From the NCBI GenBank assembly GCA_937120475.1, contig CAKZJV010000007.1:2620068-2684067 (forward strand): a stretch of 64,000 nt of DNA, read 5' to 3'. The first letter of the stretch is position 1, and every line of letters begins with the position of its first letter. Source of the stretch: an uncultured Cryomorphaceae bacterium (lineage in GTDB: Bacteria > Bacteroidota > Bacteroidia > Flavobacteriales > Schleiferiaceae). The position numbers and the translations under genes are program-made. Positions 60,489 to 64,000 of this stretch are shown here, piece by piece. The notes beneath the pieces were generated by a model. The model was not told the DNA's origin. It ran no database searches and saw nothing but the letters and a program-made list of their open reading frames with translations.

Positions 60489-60920
60489 ATGGTTTGGAGA
60501 GTACTAAAATGCTGCGTCACCCTGTTGCCCTTCTACCTGGCCACCATTAGTCCGGATTTTGGCGACCAGCCAGCCAATGGGGAAGAACTGTATAATGAGC
60601 ACTGCCGCAGTTGTCATCAGAAAAACGGCAAAGGTTTCTTCAGGGTTTACCCACCGCTTACCGATAGCGGCTGGGTGGCTGATGATCAGAAGATTATCGG
60701 GAACCTCCTGAACGGATTAAAGGGCCCTATAGTGGTAAATGGAAAAGACTATGAGGGTGAGATGCCTTCCTTCCGCTACCTGACCGATGAGGAAATAGCC
60801 CTTATCGTGAATTACATACGGGAAGACATTGCGGAGACCGGAGCGGTTTTAAAGGCTTCGGAAGTGGCACGTCTGCGACCGTTGCTACAATCGGACAGTG
60901 TGGAGATTTCAACAAAATAA
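60489..60920 (+). CDS. Periplasmic c-type cytochrome
   Basis: The protein has 143 residues. After a signal-like start (LKCCVTLLPFYLATI) comes one haem c site, C39-x-x-C42-H43 (CRSCH), with the distal Met92 in GEMPSFRYL. The motif GEELYNEHCRSCHQKNGKG fits class I cytochromes c of the type found as domains of cbb3/caa3 oxidases and dehydrogenases. It would carry electrons in the periplasm. No oxidase gene is near. A SPOR-domain gene follows after 66 bases. Confidence 0.88.
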   Translation: MVWRVLKCCVTLLPFYLATISPDFGDQPANGEELYNEHCRSCHQKNGKGFFRVYPPLTDSGWVADDQKIIGNLLNGLKGPIVVNGKDYEGEMPSFRYLTDEEIALIVNYIREDIAETGAVLKASEVARLRPLLQSDSVEISTK

Positions 60921-61010
60921 TCTTAATAGAAAGCTGTAAGCCTTCGCTAAACCAACCCGAATGCACCCTACTTTGGCATTTGTAATTTGTTTTGGCCCAA
61001 CAACTACCCT

Positions 61011-62768
61011 TTGAAGAATCTCGCTGTAAAAATTTTAGTTGCCTTCGTACTCCTGATTCCCCTTTGGAGTTTTCTGGCGTGGTTCCTCTGGCCCAGTGAC
61101 CGGTTGGAAAGTATTGTGCTGGATAAATCAGCTACACCTGACTCCAAGGAAGAACATCGCTCGTTCAACTGGATATTGACCCACGAAAAAATGTACCGCC
61201 CCTCCGGTAAGGAGTACGATTATAGCCGCGACTATTACGGCACCCATCGCGAAGGAGATGAAGGCCTGGTACATGGCATTGATGTTTACAATCTCCATGA
61301 AATGGATAGTATGGCCTTTTACATTGACCTGGCCTACTACATTGACGCACGAGGCGTGGAGATGACGGTGGACAGCCTGCAAACCTCTGAAGGTTGGTAT
61401 GGTGGTCTTTCCGATAAGGATTATCAATTGCTGAAAATCCTTTTCAGGGATCGTAAAATGATCATGGCGGAGTACAATACCATCGCCTCACCTACCCGGG
61501 AAAGTGTACGGAAAAAGATGGAAGATCTTTTTGAACTGGATTTTACCGGATGGGTAGGGCGTTATTTCCACTCGCTGGATACCGCTGAGAATGAGGCTAT
61601 ACCCTTGTGGCTGCGTCAGCAATACCGAAATTATTACGGCAAACCCTTTGTTTTTGATAATAAAGCGGGAATTGTGCTGGCCCATGAAGATGGAAAGGTA
61701 GTGGTACTGGAAGGGGGCGATCACCTGGAGGTGAATACACCCGTTATCAATACCCAATTATCGTTTCAGCAAAAGCTGGGTGTGCCCAATTATGTGGGTT
61801 ATACCAACTGGTTTGATATTACCCTCTCGCGTAAGGAAGAAAATGTTTTTTCACGCTATAAGCTGCACACCAATACGGCTGGTGATTCACTGCTCAACTA
61901 TTTTCATATACCCAACCGCTTTCCGGCAGTTATTGGCGACCATGAAGAAGGTTTGCGATATTACTTCTGTGGCGATTTTGCCGATAACGATATTATGCAG
62001 TATTCCGCCTATTTTAAAGGAGTAGAGTTAATATCCAAACTGTTTTACCTTACCGAAGCGCAATTGCGGAACCGCAAGTTTTTCTGGGAGTTTTACCGCC
62101 CTATGATTAAAACCATTTTGAAGGAATACCTGTCACGTGTGCCACTCACGCAGAGAGCCCGCGCACTTCCGGAGGATAGCGGTTACCGGGATTATGAAAT
62201 GGTGGATACGGGAATGGTTTTGCTGCCTGAAAACGGGACGCGACTGGATGAAATAGAGGAATTGTTGGGAGAGCCCGATGACGAGGCTGTGGAAGAGATT
62301 AACGAAGCCGGAGAAATCGCTACAACTAAAACAACTAACTCAAATGTCAACTGGCCGGGTGAATTTTCATCCGATCGTTTTCGTGTGGGTGGAAGGTTGG
62401 CCTACCGGGAATGGTTAACTAAAAAGGAGAGTTCTTCACTTTCGCCCACCACTACCACCGTAAAGGAAAGCGGAACGGATACCTCTTTACAACAAACCGG
62501 CCAGGAGAAAACCTCCTCACAAAACCAGGTTCAAAGGCCCGATCCCGGTCAAAAGAAATGGAGAATAATCATTGCCAGCCTGCAATCTGAGGAAAGGGCG
62601 CGCGATTATGTAAGCCAATTGGGCTATTCCGAATTGGATATACTATATGTGGATCATCTTAACACCAATCGCATAGCTTACGGCAGTTATGATAACCTCA
62701 GGGACGCTCAAATACAGTTTGAGGAAGTGGTAAAGCGCCATCCGGATGCGTGGATGGTACTTTTTTAA
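61011..62768 (+). CDS. Membrane-anchored protein with C-terminal SPOR domain
   Basis: The protein has about 585 residues. I start at the TTG at 61011, which opens directly on a membrane helix (MKNLAVKILVAFVLLIPLWSF); a TTG at 60987 would add eight residues. The large middle part is periplasmic and unrecognised (Tyr/Asp-rich, with 'REGDEGLVHGIDVYNLHEM' and 'DHEEGLRYYFCGDF'). A Ser/Thr-rich, low-complexity linker (about 470-515) leads to a C-terminal SPOR fold (KWRIIIASLQSEERARDYV...YGSYDNLRDAQIQFEEV). SPOR domains bind denuded peptidoglycan at the septum. An envelope-division role is inferred, which fits ftsX nearby. Confidence 0.78.
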   Translation: MKNLAVKILVAFVLLIPLWSFLAWFLWPSDRLESIVLDKSATPDSKEEHRSFNWILTHEKMYRPSGKEYDYSRDYYGTHREGDEGLVHGIDVYNLHEMDSMAFYIDLAYYIDARGVEMTVDSLQTSEGWYGGLSDKDYQLLKILFRDRKMIMAEYNTIASPTRESVRKKMEDLFELDFTGWVGRYFHSLDTAENEAIPLWLRQQYRNYYGKPFVFDNKAGIVLAHEDGKVVVLEGGDHLEVNTPVINTQLSFQQKLGVPNYVGYTNWFDITLSRKEENVFSRYKLHTNTAGDSLLNYFHIPNRFPAVIGDHEEGLRYYFCGDFADNDIMQYSAYFKGVELISKLFYLTEAQLRNRKFFWEFYRPMIKTILKEYLSRVPLTQRARALPEDSGYRDYEMVDTGMVLLPENGTRLDEIEELLGEPDDEAVEEINEAGEIATTKTTNSNVNWPGEFSSDRFRVGGRLAYREWLTKKESSSLSPTTTTVKESGTDTSLQQTGQEKTSSQNQVQRPDPGQKKWRIIIASLQSEERARDYVSQLGYSELDILYVDHLNTNRIAYGSYDNLRDAQIQFEEVVKRHPDAWMVLF

Positions 62769-63139
62769 CGCTTGTTTTCCAGTAACTTTTTAATGCGGGT
62801 AGTCAGGTCCTTAGGGCTAAAAGGCTTGGTCATAAAATCATCAGCTCCCAGGTCAAGGGCCTTGTGAACGGCACTTTCAGAATTGAGGGAGGTAAGCATA
62901 AGTATAGGAGCCTCGGTACCACGCTCCTTTAATATTTGCAGTAATTCAAAACCACTTATAAAAGGCATCATCACATCCGAAATAATGATGTCAAAGCTCT
63001 CCTGGTCCAATATTTCAATGGCCTTTTCACCGTCTTCGGCCGTTTCCACGTAATAGCCTTCCTTGGTCAGTTTAAAAGCCAGAGCATCCCGGATCAAGGG
63101 CTCGTCATCAACAATCAGTATTCTTCCGGATTCACTCAT
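62765..63139 (-). CDS. Single-domain response regulator (CheY-like)
   Basis: The protein has 124 residues, only a receiver domain. Acidic pocket VDDEP, phospho-acceptor Asp in IISDVMMPFISG (about D53), Thr/Ser switch MLTSLN and the late Lys in FMTKPFSPKDL are all present. There is no output domain, so it likely passes a phosphate onward or acts by protein contact. No kinase is adjacent. Its stop overlaps the stop of the convergent SPOR gene by four bases. Confidence 0.92.
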   Translation of the reverse strand: MSESGRILIVDDEPLIRDALAFKLTKEGYYVETAEDGEKAIEILDQESFDIIISDVMMPFISGFELLQILKERGTEAPILMLTSLNSESAVHKALDLGADDFMTKPFSPKDLTTRIKKLLENKR

Positions 63140-63256
63140 AATGGTAAATTAGCCAAATGCCCGGTCAATTATTAAACCAATTCGATAGTGCTTAAAAAAC
63201 TGAGCCGGAATGCACAGCGGATCAAATGTATAGAATTCTATAAAGATAATATTAAC

Positions 63257-63976
63257 ATGAATGATTTTCCTGATCTTGGAAAACTAGGTTCACAAAGTAA
63301 GCTCGTGTTTTTATCCGGAGCCGGAGTAAGTGCCGAAAGCGGTATCAGTACTTTTAGAGACAGTGGCGGACTTTGGGAAAAGCATAATATTTATGATGTA
63401 GCCACTCCCGAGGCCTGGCGGGCAAACCAGGATTTGGTGCTGGAGTTTTACAATCAGCGCAGGAAGCAATTACTGCAGGTAGAACCCAATGCTGCGCACC
63501 GGGCCATAGCCAGGCTTCAAGATTACTTTAAGGTGGAAGTGATTACCCAAAACGTGGATGACCTGCATGAGCGGGCCGGTTCTGAAAAGGTGATGCACCT
63601 GCACGGGGAACTGCGTAAATCACGAAGTTCTGTAGATGATAGCCTTGTTTATGACATAGATGGCTGGGAAATTAAAAAAGGAGACCTCTGTGAAAAAGGT
63701 AGCCAATTACGCCCCCACGTGGTGTGGTTCGGTGAAATGGTACCCATGATTGAGCCTGCGCAGGAGTTGGTGTCGCAGGCTGACCTTTTGGTGGTAGTAG
63801 GCACTTCACTCAATGTGTATCCCGCAGCTGGGTTGTTGCATGCCGTGCGGGCGGGTACGCCTATTATTGCCATTGATCCCGCCCCGCTTGATCTGGATCA
63901 TTTCCCCCGCACTTATCACCTTCGTGAAAAGGCCGGTGAGGGGATGCAAAAATTGTGGTTGAAATTGCGGAGATAA
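63257..63976 (+). CDS. cobB: Sir2 family NAD-dependent deacylase, zinc-ligand-poor
   Basis: The protein has 239 residues from the ATG at 63257, which opens on the family start (NDFPDLGKLGSQSKLVFLSGAGVSAESGIS). NAD-binding motifs GAGVSAESGIS and TQNVDDLHERAG and the catalytic H116 (HLHGEL) are present. The FYNQRR motif (Y65, R68) matches the class III (SIRT5-like) pocket for succinyl- and malonyl-lysine. The zinc module that normally holds four Cys is reduced: RSSVDDSLVYDIDG... contains none, and only C145 (LCEKGSQ) is left. It removes acyl groups from lysines in the cytosol. It is divergent from the receiver gene. Confidence 0.92.
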   Translation: MNDFPDLGKLGSQSKLVFLSGAGVSAESGISTFRDSGGLWEKHNIYDVATPEAWRANQDLVLEFYNQRRKQLLQVEPNAAHRAIARLQDYFKVEVITQNVDDLHERAGSEKVMHLHGELRKSRSSVDDSLVYDIDGWEIKKGDLCEKGSQLRPHVVWFGEMVPMIEPAQELVSQADLLVVVGTSLNVYPAAGLLHAVRAGTPIIAIDPAPLDLDHFPRTYHLREKAGEGMQKLWLKLRR

Positions 63977-64000
63977 GCCTTAAATGTTAAACCGCATAAT

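Noticed and set aside
1-64000. tRNA, rRNA, CRISPR arrays, integrase or attachment sites
   Set aside because: I looked through the intergenic stretches for tRNA-like folds, regularly spaced repeats and mobile-element genes and saw none that would stand.

Overview
The window looks like a chromosomal segment of a marine-type member of the Bacteroidota, most likely Flavobacteriales. The evidence is seen in the sequence: type IX secretion (T9SS) C-terminal sorting tails, LruC-domain lipoproteins, a MurF-alanine racemase fusion, the gene order DUF4271-hemD-rnpA-S41 peptidase, the order ftsX-DUF3098-uppP-truB, and TAnnTTTG promoter elements lying a few bases upstream of start codons with few Shine-Dalgarno sequences. 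No rRNA, tRNA, CRISPR array, intact insertion sequence or prophage was found. Most of the window is dense, ordinary chromosome.

Layout. 1-6.9 kb: an outer-membrane barrel, a large T9SS cargo protein, a MarC membrane protein, a secreted Asp-box propeller protein and a DUF3109 protein. 7.2-10.7 kb: class Ia ribonucleotide reductase nrdB-nrdA. 10.7-15.9 kb: small unknown genes, two tiny membrane proteins, an HTH regulator divergent from a barrel protein, an M20 peptidase and an Mpo1-like protein. 16-20.8 kb: two tandem 737-residue LruC lipoproteins with Asn-rich repeats. 20.9-27.1 kb: apt, an acyl-CoA dehydrogenase, a decayed T9SS tail, then DUF4271, hemD, rnpA and a C-terminal processing peptidase. 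27.1-35.2 kb: a surface-polysaccharide cluster (flippase, four family-2 glycosyltransferases, a WecA-like phosphoglycosyltransferase and two O-antigen ligase/polymerase-like proteins). 35.3-43.6 kb: dnaG, a histidine kinase with a sigma-54 response regulator, mscS, a polyprenyl synthase, a small membrane protein and rlmN. 43.7-50.9 kb: two exported unknowns, queA, an unknown, tdk and murF-alr. 51-60.4 kb: an M1 peptidase, a holin-like protein, a PNGase F-like T9SS cargo protein, DUF502, an MmcQ/YjbR protein, unknowns, and truB, uppP, DUF3098 and ftsX. 60.5-64 kb: cytochrome c, a SPOR-domain membrane protein, a single-domain response regulator and a Sir2 deacylase.

Shared themes are the cell envelope (peptidoglycan precursors, undecaprenyl carrier synthesis and recycling, polysaccharide assembly, secreted glycan-active and adhesin-like proteins) and nucleotide metabolism (NrdAB, Apt, Tdk). 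The most notable observations are these. Three normally zinc-binding proteins (DnaG, Tdk, Sir2) have lost their zinc ligands. There is a strong set of near-leaderless TAnnTTTG promoters, including one overlapping head-on pair. Three convergent gene pairs share stop codons in 4-base overlaps. Two O-antigen ligase-like genes overlap tail to tail. The two LruC lipoproteins are tandem and equal in length, one with a leader hairpin. I did not find a convincing new multi-gene system.
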